From positions 126,737 to 190,736 of the forward strand of contig JAKUCV010002511.1 in the NCBI GenBank assembly GCA_028386065.3: a stretch of DNA of 64,000 nt, written 5' to 3'. This document shows, in pieces, positions 51,665 through 63,801 of this stretch. The position numbers were made by a program, and so were the translations under genes. A model generated the notes under the pieces. The model did no database searches, was not told the DNA's origin, and saw only the letters and a program-made list of their open reading frames with translations. Position 1 is the stretch's first letter. Each line of letters starts with the position of its first letter. The DNA comes from Turnera subulata. Its lineage: Eukaryota; Streptophyta; Magnoliopsida; Malpighiales; Passifloraceae.

Positions 51665-53603
51665 ATGGCTGCTGGTAAAGAGTGCGTTTCTGAATCTTAC
51701 CCCATGAGTAGTGGAGATGGGCAGCACAGCTATTCCCAAAATTCCACATTCCAGGTATATATCTATGTATAGTATACACATCTTTATCTATCAATAGTAC
51801 TCATCCCTCACCTTATTCTTTGAGTAGCAGAATATGGTAGCATTTGGACCTTAAGTATATAAATTTGTGTGGTCAACGGCTCAACGCCAACCAGCTAGGA
51901 TTGTTTTCGTTCTGCTTCTTAATTCCATAATAAAAACGTTGGTTTTATCTTCTTTTCTTTTTCCATTTAATTCACAAGAATCATCAGGGCCCATAGTGCT
52001 TAATGCGTGTAGAAAAAGGGAGTTGAAGCTGCGAAGGAAATGGTGAACACAGCCGTCCAAGAAATGCTGGAATTCAACAACAATATTGAAATCTCCAAGA
52101 CATTGTTCTGTATAGCAGATTTTGGTTGTTCTGTTGGACCCAACACTTTGATTGCAGTTCAAAACATCACACAGGCTGTGCGGCTCAAGCACTATAACAT
52201 TTCACAAAATCATCCACCCTTGGAGTTTCAGGTGTTCTTCAATGATCACACCCACAATGATTTCAATACCCTATTCAAAAACCTGTCTTTTTCCCCTCCT
52301 GGCGAATTCTTTGCCGCAGGAGTTCCTGGCGACTTTCACAGCCGCTTGTTCCCTAGGGAAAGTCTCCATCTTGGGCATTCTTCTTATGCTCTGCACTGGC
52401 TCTCCAGGGCTCCCGGTGAGGTTATGGATGTCGATTCTCCCGCATGGAACGGGAACAGCATCCATTGTACAGGGTTTTCTAGACAAGTTGCCAACGCATA
52501 TTTAGCTCAATTTCACAAGGACATGGAGGATTTTCTAAACGCCAGAGCACAAGAACTTGTTGGTGGAGGATTGATGCTTCTCATGATACCTGGTTTAAAA
52601 AGATGGGTTCCTCTGCTCTCAAACTATTATGGGTACCAACTATGATATTCTGGGATCTTGTCTCATGGACATGGCCAAACTGGTAAGATCATATTACCTT
52701 TTAATTTTCAGTTTACTATACTTCTCGAAACAAACCAGTTCTAGTTTCAAGAGAAGAAGTTGATGTTTTCTGAAACAAACCTAGTAGCTGAATTGGTTTC
52801 TTGTCCTTTAATTTGTGCCACATACCCAAGACTCTCCTTGAATTGAAGAGGGGAAAAAAGTAAACCCAGCATTAGAGCACAACGGATTCATATAGCAGCT
52901 TAACGTTGTTGATCCAGAAGTTTGTTTCAGTTCAATTACTCCATTTTAGGTAGCTTCAATCCAAAGGTTAATATATCAATTGGCTTGTCCACTAGCCCTT
53001 CCCTTGATCGCTTCTTCATTTTCCAGTGTGATAATATGAAAACCTCTATACATACATACCAAGTAATTAAGATGGAATGATTCAAGATGATACAAGCGTG
53101 GTCTAGACACCGCCACACCGGCACCATTCTACAAATACTAAATACATCCACCATATACTCTTCAAGATGATACATACTCTGTTATTTTTACATACTCTGT
53201 ATTTTTTTTTTTTTTTTTTTGAACATCACATACTCTGTATTTTTACATTGTTATTCTTCTACGCTTGGTTAACCAGGGATTGATTAGAGAAGAGAAGGTT
53301 CGGGCTTTCAATTTGCCAGTTTACCATCCAACAACCAAGGAGTTGGAAGTATTGTTGGGGAGAAATCCATATTTTAGTGTTGAGAAAATTGAGTCCATAC
53401 CAACTCATTTACCCAGTGTTCAATCTATTACATCACTAATGAGAGCAATCATGGAGGAAGTCATCAACCAATATTTTGGGGAAGAGAATATAAATCTTGT
53501 TTTTAAACTTTTTGAAGAGAAATTGTCTGCAAATTATATGGAATATTGCAAGAAACAAAGACATATTGTTATATTCCTTATACTGAAGCGCGTAATCACA
53601 TAA
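51665..53603 (+). pseudogene. SABATH carboxyl methyltransferase gene with a frameshift
   Basis: Exons 51665-51754, 52013-52682 and 53277-53603. SABATH enzymes methylate small carboxylic acids (salicylate, jasmonate, loganate and others) with SAM. Landmarks: SSGDGQHSYSQNSTFQ start, KKGVEAAKEMV, motif I IADFGCSVGPNTL, FFNDHTHNDFNTLF, VPGDFHSRLFP, SSYALHWLSRAP, SPAWN, GGGLMLLMIPG; exon 3 begins GLIREEKVRAFNLPVYHPTT and ends in RHIVIFLILKR, the family C-terminus. Near 52630-52637 the frame shifts: NYYG runs to a stop at 52643, while TNYDILGSCLMDMAKL continues in another frame to a good GT donor at 52683. Joined it would be about 361 aa, the normal length. Either a recent pseudogene or a base-call error. 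Substrate not determinable. Confidence 0.82.
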
Positions 53604-54628
53604 TACTAGCACAAGCTCTTCCTTGTTTTTGTGTTGTTATTTCATTCCATGTATGTAAAACAATAATGATTCAGAAAATAGACATGTCCTACCTATCTTT
53701 TTAGTAGCTAGGATTTCTCTGAGCCATATTATTGCAGGGCCAAACTAAGGGGTAAATTAGCTTTTCTAGAAGAAATACAGAGTTTTGCAAGTTTTTTTCG
53801 TACCAAAAAATAAACCTAAAGTTCACGTGGTGATTTTCCCTACTTATGCTGCAATATCCTTGCTTCAGTAGACCTGGTGAAACAATGGAAGGGCGTGATC
53901 CGTAAATTCGATTGAGAATCAGTGATGCTTTGATGATGTACACTTCTTCATGCACAATAATACTTGTTAAAGCCGCTCCTTAGGAACGGCTCTTAGAGTC
54001 AAGTCATTGTCCCAATGACTTAATGTATATGTATTTTCCATCACATTGAGCCCAATAAAATCATCGATTAGTATTAAACAAACCTTGACAAAGTGGTATT
54101 TTATAATTCAAAAGACACCAAAATATAAAAGATTGAAAAACTTAAAAAATAATTATAGAAATATTATGGAACCGACACAAAAGAGTTAACAAAAAGCTTT
54201 AGAGTAGTTCTCTCTAAACTCAAATGGTACATCTATTATTGAAGGCTCTTTCTTAAGATTTCTCAATCTTACTAACTGGTTTCTTACAAAATTAGGTTTT
54301 CGGGGTTTTCGGTATGCAGTAGTGGGTTCAAGTTAGTTACTGTCTTGTCCTTATTTACCCTCTGCTTGTTTCATCATTTTATGACAGCCTATCGTGGGAT
54401 TAAATTGTCTGCATTTATGGCACGCATATCATGATACCCGGGTCGCTAAAAGGTCTAATATCTAGGGTTAACTGCCCTTTCTTCTTCTCCGCGCCGCACA
54501 CTCACTGTTCATCATAGCTATCAACACTGGCTGTGAGCAAAACCTCTGCATACCATACAGATCTAACTCTATTTTGAGCTCAAAACCCAACTCTCACTTC
54601 ATCTATTCCAATTCTCAATCAATTATCT
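53604..54628. other. Intergenic, nothing recognised
   Basis: AT-rich with only short frames. Confidence 0.4.
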
Positions 54629-54922
54629 GTGTGCGTACCCTTCGGTCGGAGGATCTACGCGGTTACAGCGGTTCTTTCTACCGCGGGTCAGGCCTTTGAG
54701 GCTGTCTTGCTTTTTGCAATTGAAGAGTATCAAGTCGCCATGGAAGCTGAGCACGAGCAAAGAATCGTCTTCGATGACGATTTCAAAGAAGAGATGTTTA
54801 CAATCAGATTCAGCAAAGGATGGGAAGCCCCTAAAGAAACTGTAAAGTTAGTCAGATTGAAGGCGTTGCTGGAGCTTCATCCAGTAACCCTCCCTAAAAG
54901 AAATGAGAGTTGGGGAAAGTAG
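54629..54922 (+). CDS. Hypothetical ORF, 97 aa
   Basis: Starts near an upstream pyrimidine-rich leader. It reads MCVPFGRRIYAVTAVLSTAG (possibly not the true start) and a charged part EAEHEQRIVFDDDFKEEMF..KETVKLVRLKALLELHP. No family recognised. The first start may be a non-ATG codon, and the frame may be a piece of a larger broken gene or transposon. Confidence 0.25.
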   Translation: MCVPFGRRIYAVTAVLSTAGQAFEAVLLFAIEEYQVAMEAEHEQRIVFDDDFKEEMFTIRFSKGWEAPKETVKLVRLKALLELHPVTLPKRNESWGK

Positions 54923-55439
54923 TGAGGGAGAGTCATGCTTTGTCTCCCACACAACTATTTTGTCACCGTTCGGTGAGTTTTGGGTTGGCTTTAAAGCCTC
55001 CTCAGAATCCCTCTACCCAACCAACACATGACTGTTATGTTTCAGGTATGTTGTTTTGTATGTTGTGCAAGAACACCTCGGGTGGTGCAAGGGTGGAGAA
55101 TGAGACTTGGTGCTTTGATGAATATATGTTTTGGTTTCTTTAAACACTAGAGTCAGGTGGGCAAACATCATTCCCAGCTCCATCAACAAAATTGTTGAAC
55201 CAAAAAGCATTACAGGGTGGTGTCCAACATCCTGGAGGTGATGTCGGCATTAGTCGACCGAATGTCATCCAAAACATTATCTGGATGTTGTATTCATGGA
55301 TGGTTCGATTGGTTATGTATTCTATTTGGAAAGTATTGGCACAATTGGTTATGTAATCTAATTGGATTGTCTGTTAATGACAACCATATCATGAACGGTC
55401 GGAAGGTACCAGTCATGTATGAGTATCCAGGTTCTACTC

Positions 55440-56400
55440 AATTTCTTGTTGTTAAGGAGCAACAATATACAGAACAATATTGTCACCCCACTTAATTCTC
55501 TCACGAATGAAATGCAAATCGACTTTAAGATGTTTAACGTGTTGATGGTGAATGGGATTGTCGGCAAGATGTCTGGAAAGGAGATTCTCACAATGAACTG
55601 GGAGAAGAACAGTAGGGGTGAGATGGAGCTCCCACATGAGGGTACGTAACCAACAAATTTTCACAAATGCACTAGCTAGAATGTGATACTCCAACTCAAC
55701 ACTACTGCGGGACATAGTGAGTTATTCCCGAGCAGCTCAAGCAAGTGAATTGGAGCTCAAGTAAACATAGTATCCTATGTTGGAGCACTTGGTATCTAGA
55801 TATCCAACCTAATCAGCATCACTAAAGTCGACAAAATAGTGAGATTTGTTGGCCTAAGAACAAAACCAGAATCAACTCTCCCTTTAAGATGACATAGAAT
55901 TTCGTTTGACAGCCTTCCAATGTGTGGAGGTGGGAGCATGCATGAAGTGACACACACTATTAATGTGATGTCAAGACAGGTAATGGTAAAATGATGAATA
56001 GAGCCCACCATTGTTGATAAGGGGATTGATCAGAAGGAGATAAGGGATCATCATCATAAAGGAATAAGACTTGCTTCAATTGTAAAGGATTCGGTGCAGG
56101 CTTGACCTTAGATAACCCTACACGTGCAAGCAACTCCTGAAGGTATTTACGTTGATGGAGAAATAAACTAGAGGAGGTGTGGTGAATACAAATACCCAAA
56201 AAATAGAATAAATCACCAAGATCAGACATGGAGAATTCTTGGTGGAGGAGGCATAACAGGTCCTATAAAAGTAGTTGAGTTGAGGCAAAAAATATTATAT
56301 CATCAACATACAATAAGAGAATACCATGCTTGTAGAAGAATGGAGGATGAACATAGAAGCATCCGCCTGAGAAATCAGAAAGCCCTTGGAACATAACGAG
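55440..56400 (-). pseudogene. Ty1/copia relic, RT end and RNase H (minus strand)
   Basis: The minus strand reads GILLLYVDDIIFFAS (RT catalytic box YVDD, near 56290), MSDLGDLFYFLGICIHHTSS, LFLHQRKYLQELLARVGLSK, then after frameshifts GRLSNEILCHLKG and RNase H SRSSVELEYHILASAF and HVKHLKVDLHFIRERI at 55480-55715. Many breaks; inactive. Its upstream part appears at 58046-59430. Confidence 0.82.
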
Positions 56401-57112
56401 ATACTTTGGCAGATTCAACCTTGTACAGGAAATTAGTTGGATCTCTTCAGTACTTAGCAATAACGAGACCGGATATCTCCTTTGCTGTGAGCAAAGTTAG
56501 TCAATTTATGAATGCCCCAACTCACACTCATCTTGTTGCAGTCAAGAGAATACCGCGATATTTGCAAAGTACAGCTACGTATGGTCTTAATCTTCACTGC
56601 ACTAATCAACTGGATATTCAAGTCTTTACAGATGCGGATTGGGCAGGCTGCCCGGATGACAGAAAATCCACTGCAGGATTTTTGGTGTTCTTTGGTGGGA
56701 ATCTTCTCACCTGGGCTTCTAGAAAGCAATACACAGTTGCACGGTCCTCAACCGAGGCGGAATATAGGGCTATGGCGGACGGCACTGCAGAACTAATGTG
56801 GATTCAAACACTTCTCTTGGAGTTAGGGGTACCGGTATCGAAGCCTATATTGTGGTGCGATAATCTGTGTGCAACCTTTTTAAGTCATAATCCTGTGTTG
56901 AATGCTCGAAAAAAACATGTGGAAATTGCATGTGGAAATTGATTTCCATTTTGTTTGAGAGCAGGTCTCTAATGGCAAACTACAAGTTCAATTCATTAGT
57001 GGTGAAGACCAGGTGGCTGATATACTCACCAAACCGTTGGCAACGACCCGTTTCCAAGTGCTGCGAAACAAACTCAACCTTGGAAGCTCCCCAGGTTGAG
57101 TTTGCAGGGGGA
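56401..57112 (+). pseudogene. Ty1/copia 3' part (plus strand), RNase H
   Basis: Frame 56406-56942 reads LYRKLVGSLQYLAITRPDIS, FTDADWAGCPDDRKSTAGF, WASRKQYTVARSSTEAEYRA and WCDNLCATFLSHNPVLNARK, a well-kept copia RNase H with its D..E..D residues. A shift near 56935 (short GTGGAAATTGCAT duplication) precedes VADILTKPLATTRFQVLRNK and the polypurine tract GCAGGGGGA at 57104. It interrupts the minus-strand copia at 56400. Confidence 0.85.
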
Positions 57113-57311
57113 TCTTGGAGATAATCCCGTACTAGGACTTATCTTTGAGATAATCCAATACTGGGACCTATCTCACAGTTGTTCATATTCTATCCTATAT
57201 CTGTACCGAACTGATGTGCTAAACATCATGTATAGCTGGAGTGTTTATCATGTATCTATACTAGTTTTAGAGTCCAGTTGTAACACATTCTATACCACTA
57301 TAATAACACAG
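57113..57311 (+). repeat. Probable 3' LTR of the plus-strand copia fragment
   Basis: Follows the polypurine tract, beginning TCTTGGAGATAATCCC (probably TGTTGG originally), with an internal repeat of GAGATAATCC, and ending ATAATAACACA. No second LTR is present in the window. Confidence 0.55.
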
Positions 57312-58045
57312 TAAGGGCATCACAATGATGCACCGATTGCATAGCATCCTATTCTGTTATTCTTTACCCATGATCTTACGGGCCTGTTAAGCAATCTTTA
57401 GTACCTTTTGTTGCCATGACATTTGTTGGTGTTTATGATCTTTTAACGATTGGTTGAGAGAATTTGGGAGACAGAAATATTTTCAGAATTTGTTGGTGAG
57501 AGTCTTCTCTTTTGTGGATCCCTAATGTTGGAGGAAGTGCTTGAAGAAGTTTTGAAGTTGCCAAAATTGAAGGGATATGAGTGGAAGATTGAAGATGCTG
57601 TATGAAGACGTATCCGGGAAATATTGCAGAAGAAGAAATGGATAAAGGTGATGATTGTTAGGATTGGAGAAGTATTAAGATTTAAGAGATAAGTGGACTT
57701 GATAGGCAATAGGATCAAGGAAGAGTGTTGGAATTGATCCTATTGTAGGGTTTTTTTTTTTTTTATAAGAATCCTATTGTAGGGTTGTAGAAGTCAGAGG
57801 GATAGTCTAGAAAGTTTTTCTTATAAAGTTAAAAGAAAATTCTAGTATTTTGTGAAAGTCAACTGATCAATGTGTACTCAGTGTTGTGTCTATATATATG
57901 CAAATGATGTACCGGAAAACTTGAGTTAGAATGGATTAACTTTGAGTTTTCTTTCCTCCTCCAAACTCTTTGGTAATATCTTTTCGTTAGCTTTTGGTCT
58001 GAGTTTCTTAATCAAAAAGAAACTCTATCTTTGTGATCTTTTTGG
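57312..58045. other. Unassigned, possibly LTR-derived
   Basis: No credible ORF. A TGTTGGAATTGATCCTATTG start near 57728 with a following T run and a CTTTGTGATCTTTTTGG repeat look like a copia LTR fragment. Confidence 0.35.
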
Positions 58046-59175
58046 TTAGTTTCCTATCATAAGGAAAACTTTATCTTTGTGAACTTTGTTTAATAGGAGC
58101 CCAATACTCTTTTTGCATTCCATCGAGCCAACTAAGATTAAAGCTAGCCTATTTATATATCTTAGGATCAAGGGAGGAAGTTGATACATCGGTGAGGAAG
58201 TTTTGATAACAGGATTCCATGTTCTAATACGGGACCACGTGATCATGGAATGAGTTTGTGGAGGAATACGTGTTTCAGTAGAAATAGATGGCGGGCTATT
58301 AGGTTGGGCCGCCGATGTTTGAAAAGGAATAGGACTCGATACAGATCTGGAAGTAGGACCCTGAGATGGTGGAGTAATAAGACTATAAGAAGAGAACTGT
58401 GATGGATAAGGAGGAGAAGATATAGAAGTTTGTAATTGAAAGATACGATCAAAGGCAAAAGGATAAGGAGATAAAGGAGCAGGAGAACAAGTTCGAGTAC
58501 AAAAGGGAAAGATAAATTCATTAAATGTAACATTGCGAGAAACGAGGACTTGAGGAGTGTGAATAATAAAGCAGCGAAATCCTTTATGAGACATATCTAA
58601 AAAGACATGCAAACTGGAATGAGGAGAAAGCTTATGCACATCAGGAGACATGCAATGGGGGTAGCAATCGAAAGGAGGAGAAGAACGAAACGAAACCTGA
58701 AAGGGACTGGACCAAATGAAAGTCACGTGTTGTAAATGACTTTGAACATAAACAACATGGTGAAGAGCTTCAACCCATAATTTAGCCCACATGTGGGCTT
58801 AGAAAAGTACAGAATGAATAGAAAGAAGGATTATGTGATGTGCACATTCAAGCATTCCATTTTGTCGTGACTGTAAGGATAGGAGATGCGGCACAAGACA
58901 CCATGATGACGCAAAAACTTATTATCAAATTTATTTTGTTATAGAATTCACCACCCATTACTTTGTAACGCCGTAACATCGCCAACCAAATTGGATTTAG
59001 ATGTACGACAAAGAGTTTCAAAAACACTAAAAACATGAGATTTGCGACGCAACGGATATACCCATCAATAGTTGGAAAATTCATCAAGAAATAAAGCCTA
59101 GTATTTAAAGCCACTACATGAAAAAACAGGAAAGGTCCATACATCACAGTGAAGAACACTAGGAGGAATGACATG
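58046..59175 (-). pseudogene. Ty1/copia relic, integrase region (minus strand)
   Basis: The minus strand gives VMYGPFLFFHVVALNTRLYF and LRRYKVMGGEFYNK (integrase core, LRxDxGGEF site altered), then MWAKLWVEALHHVVYV, KGFRCFIIHTPQVLVSRNVT, FNEFIFPF and a long Ser/Pro-rich C-terminal linker. Upstream of RT as expected for copia order (INT before RT). Stops and substitutions at the catalytic positions; inactive. Weak continuation up to 59600. Confidence 0.75.
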
Positions 59176-60443
59176 CTTGAGGATATCAGAACTTATGATG
59201 GCATAAATCTACGAGACTATGGAATTGTCGACCTATTTCCAAGAGGCACACAAAGGATGGGAAACAAAGTTGTCAGAATAATTAGAAATATTAGACGGAG
59301 GAGTGATAGAAGAGCCATCAACATGATGAACCACCTGATGAGAATGAAAAACATTGTATATCAGACTTTGCCACACCAGAAAATTGAAGAAATCAAGAGA
59401 AAATTGGAGAAATCAAGAGTTTCACGTGTATAGTATTTAATATTACTAACAATTAGAACAGAGTGAACAAAAGATGGCAGAGAGATTGAAATTTGACTAG
59501 ATTGTAGAGAAACAATATCTCTAAAACTTAAGGAAAGGGTTGAACTAAAAGCTGCAAAGAGGGTGGATATTTTGAGGCTCACATGATGGTAATCTACTCC
59601 ACCACCATATGAAAAATAGTAATCAGACTAACTTCCTAATCACCCCATACATGCATATATATTCATAATATGACGGTTATCGTAGATTACAATTTCTATG
59701 TAACAAACACGTGTGTAAAATACAATGAGTAGATTGACAATAAATGTCATGAACTGTTATTTGTTTACAAGTTTAGCTCAAAATCTTACAAAGGTGTATA
59801 AACACCATTAGCAATCTCAATCTCAAGTTAATCAATCTCTAATCTCTTGCCTTCTTGCACTTTTCTAGAAAGAAATGGACTACTTATACTCCTCTTGAAA
59901 GGCCCTAATAAATTTATTTGCAATAGGACAAAAGAGAACTTTTTTTTCAAAGCTTGAGATATAGCGGAAAAAGACTTACAAAATGCATTCTTTAAGTGCA
60001 ACATTGTTCAAAGCGTCCCTTTAATGCCTTTATGCCTTTTACAATCCTTTCTTTATTGCTGAAAATTCTAATGAGATAAGAAAAATGGCTGCAAAGTTTG
60101 CTTGGTGTTGTTTTCCGAGTTTCTTTCCATATTCCTCTAATGTATGCATTCTTAAAAAATACCTTCTTTCTTTTTACCTCGTGTATATGTCTTAACTTTA
60201 CTCTTCAAAATGACAAGAAAAAACATACACTTTACCCTCACACTTTTCTCTTGTTTTTTGGCTTTAAGAATTCTGAAATATTGGTTTCTAAAACATATAA
60301 TTTCAAAGAAGAAAGATGAATAGTATACACCCAAAAAGAAAGACAACTATTTGTAAAGATAATCGTTGGTGTTTTTTGGCATGTTTGTAGTAGGAAAGAA
60401 AAAGTAATTAGTCCTTCCTCCACAAACAACCGTCATTTCAATG
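59176..60443. other. Degraded copia flank, then unrecognised AT-rich DNA
   Basis: The part to about 59600 may be gag-pol remnant on the minus strand. Beyond that only short AT-driven frames are present. Confidence 0.35.
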
Positions 60444-60459
60444 AAAAAGGAAGAGGTAG

Positions 60460-60643
60460 ATACCAATGTGGGTTGGTCCAAGTGTAAGCGACTTGGTTCC
60501 GCTTAAGCGAGGTCTCGAGTTCGAGTCCTCGTGTACGCCGAAAATTCTCATTGGGAGACTCACCCATCATACCCAGGTGTACGACGCGGGTCGAATCCGA
60601 AATAGTCAGGCAAAGCTTTGGATACCGAATAGAAAACTAAAAA
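60460..60643 (+). mobile_element. tRNA-derived SINE with pol III boxes and TSD
   Basis: Box A TGGTCCAAGTG (60474-60484) matches TRGYNNARNNG; box B GTTCGAGTC (60519-60527) matches GWTCRANNC, 34 bp apart. The body runs to a short A tail (60640-60648). Flanks AAAAAGGAAGAGGTAG (60444-60459) and AAAAAGGAAGAGTTAG (60644-60659) form a 16-bp TSD with one mismatch. A tRNA gene is unlikely since no full cloverleaf is evident. Confidence 0.8.
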
Positions 60644-60659
60644 AAAAGGAAGAGTTAGG

Positions 60660-61224
60660 CTTATAAAACAATTTTAAATAAATTGGCCCACCAAGCTACA
60701 CGTATGAGAATAGCGCTTAAAGTAAAGTATAAAAATCAATTCATTAACTATTATGCTCAGGTTATACACAAGTACTGGGATTTGGGCAGAAATTAAAAGG
60801 CAAAGTATTGAAATAGAAATCAGCAAATGGCATAACGGCCTAATATGAAAGATTGAAATATGAATGCAATTGGCCAAATAAAAATTAAATTTTTAACTTG
60901 TCTTGTATGAAAACTGTAAAAATACTGGATTTACCTTTTATATGGATGATGCATTTGGGAGGGTCCTTGTGCTCGTAGGACTTGCAAGGATCAGTAGAGA
61001 TTGGGACCTGGAGAGAGTAGGACCTAGGAAGGTTACCTATAGGACCTGCAAAGACTAACAAAGAGTAGGACCCAGGGAGATCCAGGGTTTGTGACCCCGG
61101 TTGACACTCCGATGCCTAAGTTAGAGAGAGGATTTTGTAGAGAGAGGAGGCAAGAGAGAGAGTAAGAATTTAGATGAATGAGCAAGGTACCTTGAGATGT
61201 TGTACAGAAGGTCTATTTATTGGG
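60660..61224. other. Intergenic, nothing recognised
   Basis: Includes loosely repeated AGGACCTGCAA and GAGTAGGACC words around 60975-61080. Confidence 0.4.
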
Positions 61225-61420
61225 AAATTCAGCCCCTTGGTGGTCTAAGCTGGACTTGGACATAATTCCTTACCTTGGACCTAAGACTTGGTGGTCCAAA
61301 CTAGACTTGGTTATACGAACCTTAGCCTTGGAGGTCTTGAGCGGGCTTGGACTTAAGGCTTCTCCCTGGACCTTAGCCTTGGTGGTCCAGGATGGGCTTG
61401 GACCTAAGACTTGATCTTGT
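61225..61420. repeat. Degenerate tandem repeat, CTTGGTGGTCxAxGxTGGxCTTGGAC
   Basis: Four diverged units (near 61239, 61290, 61336 and 61378) at spacings of about 42-51 bp. The frames on both strands are by-products. Confidence 0.65.
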
Positions 61421-62305
61421 TGTTGGGCTAAGGGTGAAATTCTATATGTTATCAAAAACTTTTGCAGACATGAATCATATTTGATATAATCAAAAATAAA
61501 TTATAAAAGACACATTTTAAGAGTGTTTGAAAGTAATGATATATGAAGAGTGTGAGTAATAGACTCCATATTTCTGCAAAATCTTTAATATTCATTCAAT
61601 TTATGTCTTTCAAGTTATCTCTTTAAAATTATCTATCTTTAACTTACTTCTTCATTCAAATTATCTTGAAGATAGGGGTATTGCGGTTTTTTTTTTCATT
61701 CGAATTATTTTTTAAAAATTATCTCTTTTTTTAATAGTAATAAAAATGACTAGTGCCACTCTATTTTATCGTAATCTCTCCCTTACTAACATAGTTTTAC
61801 TCTCTTAAATTCACTTAAAAGTCATCCAATCTCTCTTAATTAGATATAGTTGCTTTTAATTGAGTCTCCCTTTGATTTATGTCTGTTCATTCTCCTCGTA
61901 AAGGTGGGCATTATTATTTCCTTATTATCTTTTCCAAATTCATTTCTATTGCATTTTTTAACAATAATTTATTAAATTTTATTTTCAAATTTGTGAAAAG
62001 AAAATATTAATATGTCGGATAAACTACTGACAACCGTGTGATTAGTGTACTAGTTTGTTATGTGTGGGGTGCACGATGTTTAAGTACAATGAAATATCCC
62101 ATACCTCACCCTTTTGCATTTATAAGACCAGCGTGCTACAAGATAAGCGCAATGGAAGGAGTAAATTCACTAACCATACAACAAAATGATTGGCATTACG
62201 GAAAACGTGGGTCACAGTACCCCAGAATGATTCAACAATAACACATCCAGATGGTGATGGTTCTGACCTCCACAATTCTTAAGCCATAAACATTTAATTC
62301 ATCCA
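61421..62305. other. Intergenic AT-rich sequence
   Basis: No recognised feature. Confidence 0.4.
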
Positions 62306-63020
62306 TTTCGCATGGAATGTCAAAGCCAACCTTTACGATCCGGTGAAGTACTCAACTTTCGATGGCTATCGAACGGACTTGTGAATCTTGTTGACGCTAT
62401 GACTGGATGTATAGCAGCAATAAAGAGGCCAGAACTCTTCCAACATCTCTTTTTTTTCTTGGTGGATCCTCAGGGTCTCTCTTCCTCTCTCTCTATGTGT
62501 AGGATATTGTATAGCATTGCCATCAAACTGATATGCTTTATAGAATTAGGTCTTTCTAGTGGTTTTGCTAGACCAAGTAGAGTTCTTGGTCTAGAAAACA
62601 ATGTTATTGTTGTTTGTATGTACCTTAATGCCGCAGGATATGATGGAGAGGCTTTAGCAGATCAGAGATTGAAGCACTGTCTGAATCTATGAGTAAAAAT
62701 TACTGGGGCTGGGTTTCAGATTTTGCTCCAATAGCTGTTGGAATGGAAGACTCTGCAGAATGAAACCCACAATAGGGCATCCTAGTGGTCAAAACAGTGT
62801 TCCTCAGCAACCTAAGAGGCATCCTGCCAATGGCTTTGGTTCCTAATTGTACCATAATACAATCAAGGATAGACCCTTGCTCCAACCTTCGTAGCACACT
62901 ACACGGAGAGGAGTCTTGGTGCTCCTGCCAAGGTTACAATACTCGGAAAAAAGGGCATTTGCCTCAGCTTACAGCTCATGACATGCTCTTAAAAGTTCTC
63001 AAGAAAGCTGCATCCCGATT
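62306..63020 (+). pseudogene. D14/KAI2-like alpha/beta hydrolase pseudogene
   Basis: Pieces in family order on the plus strand: NLYDPVKYSTFDGYRTDL (62320-62380), then after a shift MTGCIAAIKRPELFQHL, a gap of about 150 bp that could be the family's intron, YLNAAGYDGE (62625-62655), SEIEALSESMSKNYWGWVSD, FAPIAVGMEDSAE (to 62760), then VFLSNLRGILPMALVPNCTI, IQSRIDP and KGHLPQLTAHDMLLKVLKKA (to about 63010). These fit strigolactone/karrikin receptor-like hydrolases. The segment with the nucleophile elbow (GHS) between LVDA and MTGC is missing, while the Asp (RID) and His (GHLPQL) regions remain. Several frameshifts and stops; the N-terminal part is absent. Confidence 0.78.
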
Positions 63021-63801
63021 TAGCTTGAAAACTTGCCACTCAATCCAATGCTTTATGGATTCCTCTTCTTTCACAAACAAATCCAATTCACCCTTTTCTC
63101 CTGCACCTGTACAATCACCAGTTCACCACTGGTTCCCTTATTTAGAGCGCCTTAATGTAAAACTTTTAGCCAATTCCACTAGCTGAAATTTCAAGATATT
63201 ATGTTTGCCAAAAGTTGCAACAATCTTGTACTGAAGATTAAAAACAGTATGCTCAGGCCTGGACAATTTGATCCGTAGATTAATTAAGAAGCGGGCTACT
63301 CGAGCAAAGTGAGAGGTAACCCAGGAAAGTCTAGGTTGGCTCCCAGCTCCATTTCAGTCGGCATATCATCCCTCTTTATGTAGAAAATCACAATAGTACC
63401 AAATGAAGAATCAGACTAAGTTTGCAAATTCCAGAAAAATAGTATAAGATATAGCTTCGGAAATCCTACCTAAAGCACAATAAAAACTTGTACACGCTCA
63501 TAATTGGGCCTTGGAGAGCTCAGAAGTTAACACCAAATTTATATCTCCGTAGGGTTCTGCTTGCTTTACACGAACCAGTCCATGAGTCGTCAAAACCTGG
63601 AAGTCAATGTGGAGAATCATATAATAAGCATCCTTGAGGAAAATTATAAGCAAGTTAACTTGACCCTTACGAAATTACAAAAGTACCATTGCCAGGATGC
63701 TGATTAAATAGAAAGCACTAGTGCCAGTTACATTGTGGAGAAGAATAATATAGCAGAATTACATTATTTGAAGAAACTGACAAAACAGATCCCAGGTTGG
63801 T
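63021..63801. other. Intergenic, nothing recognised
   Basis: No further exon or element identified. Confidence 0.4.

Noticed and set aside
60474..60540. tRNA gene
   Set aside because: A and B boxes are good but no acceptor or anticodon stem is evident, and a 3' A tail and TSD show a SINE.
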